64,000 bases of DNA from Leptolyngbya sp. O-77 (lineage in GTDB: Bacteria; Cyanobacteriota; Cyanobacteriia; Elainellales; Elainellaceae), in the NCBI RefSeq assembly GCF_001548395.1, contig NZ_AP017367.1:2579001-2643000 (forward strand). The letters run 5' to 3'. This document shows positions 1-15,000 of the stretch, piece by piece. The notes under the pieces are model-generated. The model was not told the DNA's origin, did no database searches, and worked only from the letters and a program-made list of their open reading frames with translations. The first letter of the stretch is position 1; each line of letters begins with the position of its first letter. Position numbers and translations under genes: made by a program.

Positions 1-3000
1 GCCGCAAGGCGTTGAGCACATGAGGCGATCGATGATGAGGCGATCGCGGTGTCGCTAGATCGCTAGTGCCAAACCTCTGATGCCGCAAGGCGTTGAGCAC
101 CTTTCCGGCGATTGGCTGAGTTTGCGGGGCTGGAGGGACGTGCCAAACCTCTGATGCCGCAAGGCGTTGAGCACCAAGGTGATAGCGACCACTAGGGGGC
201 GATCGCCGGTGCCAAACCTCTGATGCCGCAAGGCGTTGAGCACATGGCAACAGCGCGATCGCCCCCAACCAGTCCCTATGTGCCAAACCTCTGATGCCGC
301 AAGGCGTTGAGCACAATCCAAAACTGTATTAGGGTATTACAAGCGTCATGTGCCAAACCTCTGATGCCGCAAGGCGTTGAGCACACCTCAAAGACTTGGA
401 CACTGATGGGCGGTTGAGCGTGCCAAACCTCTGATGCCGCAAGGCGTTGAGCACACGGAGAAGTTGAGATATGCCTAATCAGCCTGGTGCCAAACCTCTG
501 ATGCCGCAAGGCGTTGAGCACCGATCGCCAGTCAACGTTTAACTGGAACCTGGCTGGTGCCAAACCTCTGATGCCGCAAGGCGTTGAGCACGAACCAGGC
601 GATCCAAACGTTTTCCCAATCGTCCATGTGCCAAACCTCTGATGCCGCAAGGGCGTTTGAGCACTCCCAACGGAAACCCGATATCCTGCGGCTGGCACTG
701 CGTGCCAAACCTCTGATGCCGCAAGGCGTTGAGCACCTCTCTGACTTCCAACTCTTTGCTGACAGTGGCAAAGTGCCAAACCTCTGATGCCGCAAGGCGT
801 TGAGCACATCCAGGAGGCGGCGGGGGAAACCATCGTCATCGCGGGTGCCAAACCTCTGATGCCGCAAGGCGTTGAGCACAGGCTCTGTGTGCCAGGGCTA
901 CTCATGGCAATGAAGTGCCAAACCTCTGATGCCGCAAGGCGTTGAGCACATCCGAGACTGGGCGATCGACAACAGTCACCTACCTGGTGCCAAACCTCTG
1001 ATGCCGCAAGGCGTTGAGCACTGGGACTATCTCCAGTCTCAAAAAGCTCGTCTGATGGTGCCAAACCTCTGATGCCGCAAGGCGTTGAGCACGTGCTGTG
1101 GCGTGATTTCATCACCGAACCGATAGAGTGTGCCAAACCTCTGATGCCGCAAGGCGTTGAGCACCTCGTTGGTCAACCATTGCGCCCGCTTTGGGGCCTC
1201 GTGCCAAACCTCTGATGCCGCAAGGCGTTGAGCACATCTTGGTGTAAAAGCCGAGATTATTCGAGAGGATGTGCCAAACCTCTGATGCCGCAAGGCGTTG
1301 AGCACAGTGACAAATTGCACGATTTGAGATCTCTTCACGTTTTGTGCCAAACCTCTGATGCCGCAAGGCGTTGAGCACGGTAGATCGGGACGCGCCGCCG
1401 ATCCTGCGGTTAACGTGCCAAACCTCTGATGCCGCAAGGCGTTGAGCACCTCGAAAAATCGTTCCGCGAGGTCGCCAGAAAGAGGGTGCCAAACCTCTGA
1501 TGCCGCAAGGCGTTGAGCACTGATAAATCGTGTTAGCGGTGAGCGCTACGGCGCTGTGCCAAACCTCTGATGCCGCAAGGCGTTGAGCACATCTGTGCCC
1601 GCTCCTCGGCGCTCAGCTTACCCGTGTGCCAAACCTCTGATGCCGCAAGGCGTTGAGCACGTGAACAGAGTTTCCAGTCCGAAGGGGCTAGATCCGTGCC
1701 AAACCTCTGATGCCGCAAGGCGTTGAGCACTATCTTCATTGTAACAAAAAAAAAATCACCCCCGACAGGTGCCAAACCTCTGATGCCGCAAGGCGTTGAG
1801 CACTCGCGCTATGTCAATCCCAGCCGCCAGCCCCAGCGCGTGCCAAACCTCTGATGCCGCAAGGCGTTGAGCACGGCCGCTTTTGCAGATCGGCTTCATG
1901 GATGACGGAGTGCCAAACCTCTGATGCCGCAAGGCGTTGAGCACGGGATGCTGTTGGGGGCGATCGCCTTGGCAGCATATGTGCCAAACCTCTGATGCCG
2001 CAAGGCGTTGAGCACGATCTCGTGCGGGTTGATGAGCGCATTCGGGCGATGTGCCAAACCTCTGATGCCGCAAGGCGTTGAGCACTACAGGTAGGTTGAG
2101 GTATCGTTTGCCCGGACTGCCGTGCCAAACCTCTGATGCCGCAAGGCGTTGAGCACCTCAACTTGCCCGCCAACAGCAATCTGGACATGATCGTGCCAAA
2201 CCTCTGATGCCGCAAGGCGTTGAGCACATCAGCGGCAGCGGGCCGCCACGGGAACTGGGACGTGCCAAACCTCTGATGCCGCAAGGCGTTGAGCACAGCG
2301 TCCCGCTCCGGTAATGCGTGATACTGTCGGCGTGCCAAACCTCTGATGCCGCAAGGCGTTGAGCACAGGAATGCTACTCTGAAGAAGATTTCTGCGATGC
2401 AGTGCCAAACCTCTGATGCCGCAAGGCGTTGAGCACCAATTGATTCATGTTAGTCAAACGCAAGGAATTTTGTGCCAAACCTCTGATGCCGCAAGGCGTT
2501 GAGCACCTGAGGATGGCGGCAAGTGATGGCATCTTACTTGGTGCCAAACCTCTGATGCCGCAAGGCGTTGAGCACGCAGCCAGAAAATACTCTGGAGCGG
2601 GCGATCCGGTTTGTGCCAAACCTCTGATGCCGCAAGGCGTTGAGCACTCGGGATGTTGCAGCCCGCGCTAGATCTACAGGGAACGAGTGCCAAACCTCTG
2701 ATGCCGCAAGGCGTTGAGCACCCTGAATCAGGTGGAAGCGGTGCAGGAAATCAACAGGGTGCCAAACCTCTGATGCCGCAAGGCGTTGAGCACCAGTACG
2801 ATTGCGTGGCGCTGATCGCCGACGGCAGTGCCAAACCTCTGATGCCGCAAGGCGTTGAGCACCGGGGAAGTCAGATCGGATATCCAACACGACACAGCGT
2901 GCCAAACCTCTGATGCCGCAAGGCGTTGAGCACAGGATGTGGCTGAAAATATCCGTCAAATTTGGGGTATGTGCCAAACCTCTGATGCCGCAAGGCGTTG

Positions 3001-6000
3001 AGCACATTCTGGGCGAAACCACACCTGAGCTTGAAGCAGAGGTGCCAAACCTCTGATGCCGCAAGGCGTTGAGCACATCCTGTGGCAACCAAAATCATCC
3101 CGTTTCAGAGTGTGCCAAACCTCTGATGCCGCAAGGCGTTGAGCACCGCCTTATACAATTCCTTAGCTAAGATAGTGGCTGTGCCAAACCTCTGATGCCG
3201 CAAGGCGTTGAGCACACGAAGGCGAGGGCTATAGGCACAACAACTACTTTTTGTGCCAAACCTCTGATGCCGCAAGGCGTTGAGCACGAATGCCCAAAGA
3301 CTGGGGCGGCTGCACAGCAAGATTCGTGCCAAACCTCTGATGCCGCAAGGCGTTGAGCACCGCTGGACGACGACCCGCTCACGCGCTTTTGGTGGGTGCC
3401 AAACCTCTGATGCCGCAAGGCGTTGAGCACCACCCAATTAATCATCTGAGTAGCTGATGCTAGTTGTGCCAAACCTCTGATGCCGCAAGGCGTTGAGCAC
3501 GTATCGCCATGTTGATAAATGGCAAAAACAAAAACCTTGTGCCAAACCTCTGATGCCGCAAGGCGTTGAGCACGCATGACATCGGGACAGGCTTCGGTGG
3601 TATACAAAGAGTGCCAAACCTCTGATGCCGCAAGGCGTTGAGCACACTTTACAATCAAAAATTGAAAGCCGATTAAATGATGTGCCAAACCTCTGATGCC
3701 GCAAGGCGTTGAGCACATCTACGCGAAACAGTACCCCCGTGACAGGGACGCGTGCCAAACCTCTGATGCCGCAAGGCGTTGAGCACTTGCAAAACTATGC
3801 GGGCAACATCAAATCAAAACCCGTGCCAAACCTCTGATGCCGCAAGGCGTTGAGCACATCAATCCAAAAGGCTGACTAGCTGATTTCTTCTGGTGCCAAA
3901 CCTCTGATGCCGCAAGGCGTTGAGCACGCAAGCGGACACCGCAATGATTGAGCAATGAGGACGTGCCAAACCTCTGATGCCGCAAGGCGTTGAGCACATC
4001 AAGTCAGGGCAGAACGGTTGGCTGCCCTAGAAGGTGCCAAACCTCTGATGCCGCAAGGCGTTGAGCACTAAAGCGTTTTTCAGAAAACATTGGTTGATCT
4101 AAGCCGTGCCAAACCTCTGATGCCGCAAGGCGTTGAGCACTCAGGTGCGGGCCGGTGGAGTTGCCAGTGTTGCCGGTGCCAAACCTCTGATGCCGCAAGG
4201 CGTTGAGCACTAGTAGCCGGATTTAGGTTTCTCGCCAAATCCATCCCGTGCCAAACCTCTGATGCCGCAAGGCGTTGAGCACATAGGCTGACTCACGGTA
4301 TCACACCAAAAGACTAATTGTGCCAAACCTCTGATGCCGCAAGGCGTTGAGCACATGGCAATCACTAACGAGTCAGGATTTAACTCGATATGTGGTGCCA
4401 AACCTCTGATGCCGCAAGGCGTTGAGCACATGGCGAGTTAATGGCGCGTATTGTATCTCTTGGTCTGTGCCAAACCTCTGATGCCGCAAGGCGTTGAGCA
4501 CTACGGACTCCTTGCTATCAATAGTTGGAGTCTGCAGTGCCAAACCTCTGATGCCGCAAGGCGTTGAGCACGAACAAGATAAAGGGAAACCGATCAGTAG
4601 GGCTGAGTGCCAAACCTCTGATGCCGCAAGGCGTTGAGCACCCGATTAAATGTGGCACATTTAGTTTGTGGCAAAAGCCGTGCCAAACCTCTGATGCCGC
4701 AAGGCGTTGAGCACATTCACCTCGGCAGATAGAAGGGCGATCGCCTCGTGTGCCAAACCTCTGATGCCGCAAGGCGTTGAGCACTCCAAGAACTTCTTCA
4801 AGGGTTTTAACCTAAGCGAAGTGCCAAACCTCTGATGCCGCAAGGCGTTGAGCACAAGCCCAGCTTAGAAATCCCGTACAAGCAGGAATACGTGCCAAAC
4901 CTCTGATGCCGCAAGGCGTTGAGCACTATACTATTAGTGGGACTGGACATGGTTCCACCTCGTGCCAAACCTCTGATGCCGCAAGGCGTTGAGCACAAAG
5001 ATTACCCGTTGAAGATTCAATTGATTGTTACAGGTGCCAAACCTCTGATGCCGCAAGGCGTTGAGCACAGAGCGATCGCTATGATCACTCCTGTGAAGAA
5101 AGCGTGCCAAACCTCTGATGCCGCAAGGCGTTGAGCACTTGGAGGAAAGGTAGTGGCTATCGAGACGGCAAAAAGTGCCAAACCTCTGATGCCGCAAGGC
5201 GTTGAGCACATAAAGAACCAGGAAGAATAGTTCCATCAATCTTGGCACGTGCCAAACCTCTGATGCCGCAAGGCGTTGAGCACCGTGTCGCCCGCTTATT
5301 GGGCTGCACCGCTGGGTGTGCCAAACCTCTGATGCCGCAAGGCGTTGAGCACATCGCCACTGTCACGCCCAGGAAGAACACGCCCCGGGTGCCAAACCTC
5401 TGATGCCGCAAGGCGTTGAGCACGATGACATGAATTTCTCGTATCCTTTGCTTGAATCTGTGCCAAACCTCTGATGCCGCAAGGCGTTGAGCACGCAGAT
5501 AGCTCCTACTTGCCTATTGAAAAAGTAGGGGTGCCAAACCTCTGATGCCGCAAGGCGTTGAGCACCGGACTGAAGCTGGAGCGGCGTTTTTTTGGTAATG
5601 GTGCCAAACCTCTGATGCCGCAAGGCGTTGAGCACATCTGTCTTGAATGTGGCATTATCTTAACCTTTACGTGCCAAACCTCTGATGCCGCAAGGCGTTG
5701 AGCACTTGAGTTCGCGGGAACCGCAGACGAGGTTTCCTCGGTGCCAAACCTCTGATGCCGCAAGGCGTTGAGCACTGAATTAATCGCTAGAACAGTAACT
5801 AACGAGATGGCGTGCCAAACCTCTGATGCCGCAAGGCGTTGAGCACTAGCGACTCCAGAGATTGACCTAAAAGCCATCAAGTGCCAAACCTCTGATGCCG
5901 CAAGGCGTTGAGCACCTGGGAAGGGGCATCAAAAAGCTGTTGGAAATCATGGTGCCAAACCTCTGATGCCGCAAGGCGTTGAGCACTGGGCGACCCTTAC

Positions 6001-9000
6001 CAGTTAGCCAGCATTGATCCGGTGCCAAACCTCTGATGCCGCAAGGCGTTGAGCACACGATGCTGAGGCTGAGCATTTCATTGATTCAGTCAGTGCCAAA
6101 CCTCTGATGCCGCAAGGCGTTGAGCACTTTCAGATTGGTGCTGGATTGGGGAGTGGTTTGATCCGTGTGCCAAACCTCTGATGCCGCAAGGCGTTGAGCA
6201 CCTGATGGCATGTACGTTTATCTAACTACGGACACGGTGCCAAACCTCTGATGCCGCAAGGCGTTGAGCACGGCATCGAAATCAAGGCTGATACGGCGGA
6301 GCAGGTGTGCCAAACCTCTGATGCCGCAAGGCGTTGAGCACCTCGAGTATCAGCAAAAATGGCAAAGAGATTATGCGAGTGCCAAACCTCTGATGCCGCA
6401 AGGCGTTGAGCACCAGCTTGTAGCATTGCCCTTTGTAAAGCGTTGGAGTGCCAAACCTCTGATGCCGCAAGGCGTTGAGCACGCAGTCAAAAGTCAGTGG
6501 CGGACTGAAGCGCTCAAAGTGCCAAACCTCTGATGCCGCAAGGCGTTGAGCACACTCCCCTTCCGCGAGGGAGTGATCCTCGCCTTGAGGACGTGCCAAA
6601 CCTCTGATGCCGCAAGGCGTTGAGCACCGCTTGCCTATGCGCTGGGTCTACAATCGCTTGATGTGCCAAACCTCTGATGCCGCAAGGCGTTGAGCACCGA
6701 TAAATTCGCGCTACCCGCACGCCATCCACCGGATGTGCCAAACCTCTGATGCCGCAAGGCGTTGAGCACTGGAATTCCATAAAATCCAACACGTTTAGCT
6801 CACGAGTGCCAAACCTCTGATGCCGCAAGGCGTTGAGCACCCCCCAAGTAAGTAGTCAGCATCATCCAAGTCATGGTGCCAAACCTCTGATGCCGCAAGG
6901 CGTTGAGCACATGCGGTTTCCCGGAGGAAATTATGACAACACGATGGTGCCAAACCTCTGATGCCGCAAGGCGTTGAGCACAGCAAGTCCTGTTTCTAAT
7001 TGCTACGCTCTCGCGTGTGCCAAACCTCTGATGCCGCAAGGCGTTGAGCACTCCAGGCTTGACGCTGAGATTGCCGAAGAAAGGGGTGCCAAACCTCTGA
7101 TGCCGCAAGGCGTTGAGCACGTTGCCATCGCGGATTCAGCCCCTCAGCCTCCAGGTGTGCCAAACCTCTGATGCCGCAAGGCGTTGAGCACCCTGTGTGG
7201 AAGGAACTTGCGTGTCTTTTCCAACAGTGCCAAACCTCTGATGCCGCAAGGCGTTGAGCACTACCCGGCGGTGGATAAAGCCGCTGAGCGCCTGAAGTGC
7301 CAAACCTCTGATGCCGCAAGGCGTTGAGCACATTTACATCCTTCATGAACCGCTTCTCTCTGCCTGGTGCCAAACCTCTGATGCCGCAAGGCGTTGAGCA
7401 CTCACTACTCTGGGGAAATGTGTCACTAAAAAAGAGGTGCCAAACCTCTGATGCCGCAAGGCGTTGAGCACGGTGTAGCTCACGTTGCCTATATCCCCAA
7501 TGGGAGGGTGCCAAACCTCTGATGCCGCAAGGCGTTGAGCACTTCGTGGGGGTTCACGTCGGCCGCGTAGCGGCTGGCGGTGCCAAACCTCTGATGCCGC
7601 AAGGCGTTGAGCACAGTCTCAGTATCGAATACGATTGTTCCTGTAGGCGGTGCCAAACCTCTGATGCCGCAAGGCGTTGAGCACTCTTTGGTGTGTTCTG
7701 TTGGCAGTAGGCACAAAGCGTGCCAAACCTCTGATGCCGCAAGGCGTTGAGCACTCCACCTATCCGGATGCACCCGTCGAGATTTCGCACGTGCCAAACC
7801 TCTGATGCCGCAAGGCGTTGAGCACGCCTATGCGCTATCTCGTTCCCCCACTGTCCCCCCGTGCCAAACCTCTGATGCCGCAAGGCGTTGAGCACTCAAA
7901 GCTTGCTGCTTGAGCATTACCCACTGAGGGGCGTGCCAAACCTCTGATGCCGCAAGGCGTTGAGCACTGGGACAATCGAGGGCACATGCACGTTATTCTG
8001 AATCGTGCCAAACCTCTGATGCCGCAAGGCGTTGAGCACAACACGCTAACCTGAGTCTGTGTTTGAATGCTTGCCGTGCCAAACCTCTGATGCCGCAAGG
8101 CGTTGAGCACTTCGGCTCTTGGGCATTAAAGGTAATGGTGACCTCAACGGTGCCAAACCTCTGATGCCGCAAGGCGTTGAGCACTGAACGCTGCCTATAC
8201 TTCCAAGCTTGCCTATGATGTGCCAAACCTCTGATGCCGCAAGGCGTTGAGCACAACTCAATCGCCCCGTCAGAACCCAGCCCCAGCGCCAGGTGCCAAA
8301 CCTCTGATGCCGCAAGGCGTTGAGCACTCGCGGTAGGTCGGCTGCACCGCATCGCAAATATGCCGCGTGCCAAACCTCTGATGCCGCAAGGCGTTGAGCA
8401 CTCGTTTGGCAGATTTCGTGCCTTTAGATTGCAGTCTGTGCCAAACCTCTGATGCCGCAAGGCGTTGAGCACCGGTCAAAGCAGAAATGTTTGCCCAGAC
8501 GGTTTGTGCGAGTGCCAAACCTCTGATGCCGCAAGGCGTTGAGCACACGATTAGCCGAAAGACTATTGGCAGTCTCCGCTTTGTGCCAAACCTCTGATGC
8601 CGCAAGGCGTTGAGCACGCAACCTGCACCAGGCATGAGCCACCCGCTGGGGCGGTGCCAAACCTCTGATGCCGCAAGGCGTTGAGCACACGAAGTGACCC
8701 CTCGAACAATATTGGCATTAGTTTAGTGCCAAACCTCTGATGCCGCAAGGCGTTGAGCACTTGGTCGCGTGGCGGCTGGCGTGGAGAGGCCGGAAGTGCC
8801 AAACCTCTGATGCCGCAAGGCGTTGAGCACTCGAGTGCCGCCGCAGACAATCGAGACACTGAGGGCGTGCCAAACCTCTGATGCCGCAAGGCGTTGAGCA
8901 CGAACAGTGATGGAAGTTTATGAGTGTTCCGTCAGTGTGTGCCAAACCTCTGATGCCGCAAGGCGTTGAGCACTGTGAGGAGTTTGAGACTGAGATTGTA

Positions 9001-12000
9001 ATTGTTAACGTGCCAAACCTCTGATGCCGCAAGGCGTTGAGCACAACTGCCGCCGAACGTCCGCGAACAGTTCGACGAACGTGCCAAACCTCTGATGCCG
9101 CAAGGCGTTGAGCACCGCCACCGAGATTGTGACAGTCGTGCTGGTGACGGCCGTGCCAAACCTCTGATGCCGCAAGGCGTTGAGCACTGGCTCTTGCGGC
9201 TACACGGCACACGCAGACATCAATGTGCCAAACCTCTGATGCCGCAAGGCGTTGAGCACGTGGTTATCGAGTCAGCGAGAAAGTAGAAGGCGAGGTGCCA
9301 AACCTCTGATGCCGCAAGGCGTTGAGCACGCCCTTGACCTGCATTATCACGTCCGCAACGGGCGGTGCCAAACCTCTGATGCCGCAAGGCGTTGAGCACT
9401 GGAGCGCGAAAAATCCCGCTTGGAGCCGCTGCTGGTGCCAAACCTCTGATGCCGCAAGGCGTTGAGCACCTTCGGGCGGTAATGAGCAGGGGCGCGGAGT
9501 TCCCTCGGGTGCCAAACCTCTGATGCCGCAAGGCGTTGAGCACTCTGAGATCAGCGCACCCAGCGTAGAGGTGCAGAGTGCCAAACCTCTGATGCCGCAA
9601 GGCGTTGAGCACATTCCTTAGCGTGAATTTCAGTTCGTGCAAGTGAAGTGCCAAACCTCTGATGCCGCAAGGCGTTGAGCACAATAATTTACCTATTTTT
9701 TAGTTCTATTAGTTCTATTAGTGCCAAACCTCTGATGCCGCAAGGCGTTGAGCACGGACTCTGGGATGGGAACTGGTACAGCTTTGGGTACGTGCCAAAC
9801 CTCTGATGCCGCAAGGCGTTGAGCACGACTGGCCACCTATGAAGTTAACGGCAAGCCCAGGTGCCAAACCTCTGATGCCGCAAGGCGTTGAGCACGGTTG
9901 CGGCGTTGCTCACCAGCACTGGCCCAGGGTAGTGCCAAACCTCTGATGCCGCAAGGCGTTGAGCACTGGACGGCGATGGCAACCTGAAGCATCATGGACA
10001 GTTGTGCCAAACCTCTGATGCCGCAAGGCGTTGAGCACATCGTCAAGATCTACACCGCCCAGCAGTACCGACAAGTGCCAAACCTCTGATGCCGCAAGGC
10101 GTTGAGCACTGAGGGTGGCGACCCCGCGAGATTTGCCTGCCAGTGTGCCAAACCTCTGATGCCGCAAGGCGTTGAGCACTCATCAAACGGGTCGTATCCG
10201 CTTGCCGCATACCAGTGCCAAACCTCTGATGCCGCAAGGCGTTGAGCACAATCCCGAACCAAGACTGGCAAGAGGACATGGATGGTGCCAAACCTCTGAT
10301 GCCGCAAGGCGTTGAGCACTATACAACACTGTATACAATCTATTATAACAAAAACCCTGTGCCAAACCTCTGATGCCGCAAGGCGTTGAGCACTCTTTCT
10401 GGTTTTCTATCAATACAAGAACAGTAGGAGTGCCAAACCTCTGATGCCGCAAGGCGTTGAGCACGTTCGCAGTCCCAGGAAGTTGGTGGCGATCGCCAGT
10501 GCCAAACCTCTGATGCCGCAAGGCGTTGAGCACGAATGCACTCGGTCTGCTGTGTCGTTGTCCATGTCGCTGTGCCAAACCTCTGATGCCGCAAGGCGTT
10601 GAGCACAGTAGATCTGGAAACCTTAGCCCTGATGGGCTGGAGTGCCAAACCTCTGATGCCGCAAGGCGTTGAGCACCCTCCCAAAGAACCAAGACACCCA
10701 TCACCGGATCACTGCCGTGCCAAACCTCTGATGCCGCAAGGCGTTGAGCACAGAGGAACCTCCGAAGGGGATTGATTTGATCTAATGTGCCAAACCTCTG
10801 ATGCCGCAAGGCGTTGAGCACATGCTGCTTTGACCAAATTTAATACGATTGCCAACGGTGCCAAACCTCTGATGCCGCAAGGCGTTGAGCACTGCGAAAC
10901 CGCTCTATCAGCAACCTTTTGGAGACGTGCCAAACCTCTGATGCCGCAAGGCGTTGAGCACTAACTGGCATTCTAGAAGCAAGTCAGAAAGCTGCTGTGG
11001 TGCCAAACCTCTGATGCCGCAAGGCGTTGAGCACCAGATCAGGTAGGGAGCTTCGTGGCGGCTGAGCCAGGCGAGTGCCAAACCTCTGATGCCGCAAGGC
11101 GTTGAGCACGTATCCGTTGTGAAATCGAGATTCTAGGCAACACTGTGCCAAACCTCTGATGCCGCAAGGCGTTGAGCACGTTCCAGCAAAAGGTGGTGTA
11201 CGCCGTAAATATGGTGTGCCAAACCTCTGATGCCGCAAGGCGTTGAGCACTTGGTAATGGACAACTTTAGAGGGCATATTTAATGAGTGCCAAACCTCTG
11301 ATGCCGCAAGGCGTTGAGCACTTGCCCCGCATAGTTCTGCAACATCGTTTTGATACTGTGGGTGCCAAACCTCTGATGCCGCAAGGCGTTGAGCACAATC
11401 GATTCTCTTCTGGCTCGGATTCTTTCTCTTTTGTGCCAAACCTCTGATGCCGCAAGGCGTTGAGCACCCGCCGAGAACATACGGTTGCCAGAGGTGTAAC
11501 TACGTGCCAAACCTCTGATGCCGCAAGGCGTTGAGCACGAGTAGAAATCATGCTGATAATTGTTGGCAACTTGGTGCCAAAACCTCTGATGCCGCAAGGC
11601 GTTGAGCACTCCCCGCAGCCTCAAGTCTCTTGCCCGCGAACTGAAGTGCCAAACCTCTGATGCCGCAAGGCGTTGAGCACAGCTTGCCTACTACTGGAAC
11701 GTCTGCAAGGCGACGGGTGCCAAACCTCTGATGCCGCAAGGCGTTGAGCACAAGCAGCTTACGCCCGCTGGCTTGAGGTCAGCGGATTGGTGCCCAAACC
11801 TCTGATGCCCGCAAGGCGTTGAGCACTTTGCAGTGACCAGCACATTTCCCAGATCGGATATCAGTGCCAAACCTCTGATGCCGCAAGGCGTTGAGCACAG
11901 CCGTTCGGGATAATGGGTTGATCGGTATAAACCCAGGTGCCAAACCTCTGATGCCGCAAGGCGTTGAGCACGAGCAGGCGACACGCAGGCGTGCGCGGGG

Positions 12001-15000
12001 CGTGTTGTGCCAAACCTCTGATGCCGCAAGGCGTTGAGCACATAATAACTTCTGAGGAATCTGAATCAGTACAGTAAGGTGCCAAACCTCTGATGCCGCA
12101 AGGCGTTGAGCACAGGCCACGTATCTTACCCAGCCGTTTAACGAGGATTGTGCCAAACCTCTGATGCCGCAAGGCGTTGAGCACGACAGCCGCTTCAGGA
12201 GATGGAACCAGAGTAGCTAGTGCCAAACCTCTGATGCCGCAAGGCGTTGAGCACTTAACGTCAGTCAACAAAGCGGCATACTTCGACATAGTGCCAAACC
12301 TCTGATGCCGCAAGGCGTTGAGCACCGACGTATCGTTTCGTGCCTACATATCGGGAAGGACGTGCCAAACCTCTGATGCCGCAAGGCGTTGAGCACTTTT
12401 GCAATCGTTCAGCATGATCTTGAACCGATCGATGTGCCAAACCTCTGATGCCGCAAGGCGTTGAGCACTAGGAAAAGGTGACTTGTGCCATAGGGGTCAG
12501 GTGGTGCCAAACCTCTGATGCCGCAAGGCGTTGAGCACATGGTGTCGCAAGAGATTATTCAAGAAACCGTCGGGGTGCCAAACCTCTGATGCCGCAAAGG
12601 CGTTGAGCACCCTCTTTACCTTACTGATAGCAGATCGAGCAGCCGCCGTGCCAAACCTCTGATGCCGCAAGGCGTTGAGCACCCTCCGAAACCGCCAGAA
12701 TTAGCTATACTGGATACGTGCCAAACCTCTGATGCCGCAAGGCGTTGAGCACCGCACTCCGTCGTCGCGCACGAAGCCCCAGGTGGTGTGCCAAACCTCT
12801 GATGCCGCAAGGCGTTGAGCACTTTACTGCCATTTTGCACGAACGCAATCACCAAAAAGTGCCAAACCTCTGATGCCGCAAGGCGTTGAGCACCGAGTTT
12901 CTGAGATGAGAAACCAGATTTTATCAGTTGTGCCAAACCTCTGATGCCGCAAGGCGTTGAGCACAATGCTTGACGCTGCCAGACAAACTCTATCGCACGC
13001 GGTGCCAAACCTCTGATGCCGCAAGGCGTTGAGCACATAACTAGCGGCTTGCGGATAGGCATGGGCTTTAAAGGTGCCAAACCTCTGATGCCGCAAGGCG
13101 TTGAGCACATGGCTCATACCGGACTAGAACACGCAATCTCGCGTGCCAAACCTCTGATGCCGCAAGGCGTTGAGCACTTGGGACTGTGCCCTAAGAAGCA
13201 CTTGTCCTCTAGTGCCAAACCTCTGATGCCGCAAGGCGTTGAGCACAGATTCAACCTCTACCAGAGACAATCCTGAATCTGGTGCCAAACCTCTGATGCC
13301 GCAAGGCGTTGAGCACGGCGCAATACCAATCTTCCGCTGCTCAAGGTTGCAGGTGCCAAACCTCTGATGCCGCAAGGCGTTGAGCACGAGTTCTGGAATT
13401 CGCGGGCGCACAGAACGCGAATGTGCCAAACCTCTGATGCCGCAAGGCGTTGAGCACGCGCTGACATCAAGATTCCACCACCAGATGAAAGGCTGTGCCA
13501 AACCTCTGATGCCGCAAGGCGTTGAGCACCGTTGGTGATTTTCGCCTGGCAATAATCGCAGCAGCACGTGCCAAACCCTCTGATGCCCGCAAGGCGTTGA
13601 GCACCTCTCTGGGCGGGGGAGGCGATCGCGCTGCCAGTCGAGTGCCAAACCTCTGATGCCGCAAGGCGTTGAGCACCTTCGGCGATGGGCAAATCTCTGT
13701 TTTTCTATGATGGTGCCAAACCTCTGATGCCGCAAGGCGTTGAGCACTCTGCGTGTACGGATAGCTGATTCAGTGATTGAGATTGTGCCAAACCTCTGAT
13801 GCCGCAAGGCGTTGAGCACCGCCGATGGGTTCGGGCAAGACCGAGCGTATTGGCTCTGAGTGCCAAACCTCTGATGCCGCAAGGCGTTGAGCACGGGGCT
13901 TGAGTGTTGCCGCCGGGTATGTGCTTTGAAGTGCCAAACCTCTGATGCCGCAAGGCGTTGAGCACTGAAACCGTTGCCAGAAGTCAACGCCCTTCAATTG
14001 GTGCCAAACCTCTGATGCCGCAAGGCGTTGAGCACAGGCATTGAGAAAATATCCAAACTGGTTTAAGGAACGTGCCAAACCTCTGATGCCGCAAGGCGTT
14101 GAGCACTTCCTGCGGGCACTCCTGCCAGCCTGATGGGATGGGTGCCAAACCTCTGATGCCGCAAGGCGTTGAGCACGGCCAGTGATTCGCAATTACTGCG
14201 ATCGCTTCTCGTGCCAAACCTCTGATGCCGCAAGGCGTTGAGCACTCCTTAGTGTCTGCTTTGGTGGCCACAGCCGGGAAATGTGCCAAACCTCTGATGC
14301 CGCAAGGCGTTGAGCACCCCGCTGCCACGACCGCCAGCAGAGGTGCAACGCCCGCCAGTGCCAAACCTCTGATGCCGCAAGGCGTTGAGCACCATTCAGT
14401 TACGCCGTGGCGACCGACGATCAGGGCGTGCCAAACCTCTGATGCCGCAAGGCGTTGAGCACTCACGGTTTCTTACTCATGCTCCTTTGAACGCGAAGTG
14501 CCAAACCTCTGATGCCGCAAGGCGTTGAGCACCCTAGACCGTAGAGGGCATCCCATAGGGCTTGATACAAGTGCCAAACCTCTGATGCCGCAAGGCGTTG
14601 AGCACACGCAGGCACTTTCGGGACTGGGCCGAGACTCCAGTGCCAAACCTCTGATGCCGCAAGGCGTTGAGCACTATGGACTAGGGGTACTATCTCGGAG
14701 GGCGATCGACGTGCCAAACCTCTGATGCCGCAAGGCGTTGAGCACACCTCAACGACCTGCTGGGCTTCTTCAGCGGTCACTGTGCCAAACCTCTGATGCC
14801 GCAAGGCGTTGAGCACCTGAAATCTAGATTCTCGATGGCAAGCGGACACCGCAATGAGTGCCAAACCTCTGATGCCGCAAGGCGTTGAGCACGCTTTTCA
14901 GGAGTGACACGTTCTAAAATAAAAGTGTCAGTGCCAAACCTCTGATGCCGCAAGGCGTTGAGCACAAGCTGCCAGACTCGTACTGGTAATTCCAATTGTT

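Noticed and set aside
8416..8421. Extra CRISPR repeat start (GTGCC) inside a spacer
   Set aside because: Only five bases match before the sequence diverges; it is part of the spacer. The same holds for the GTGCC-like stretches at 12484 and 22808.
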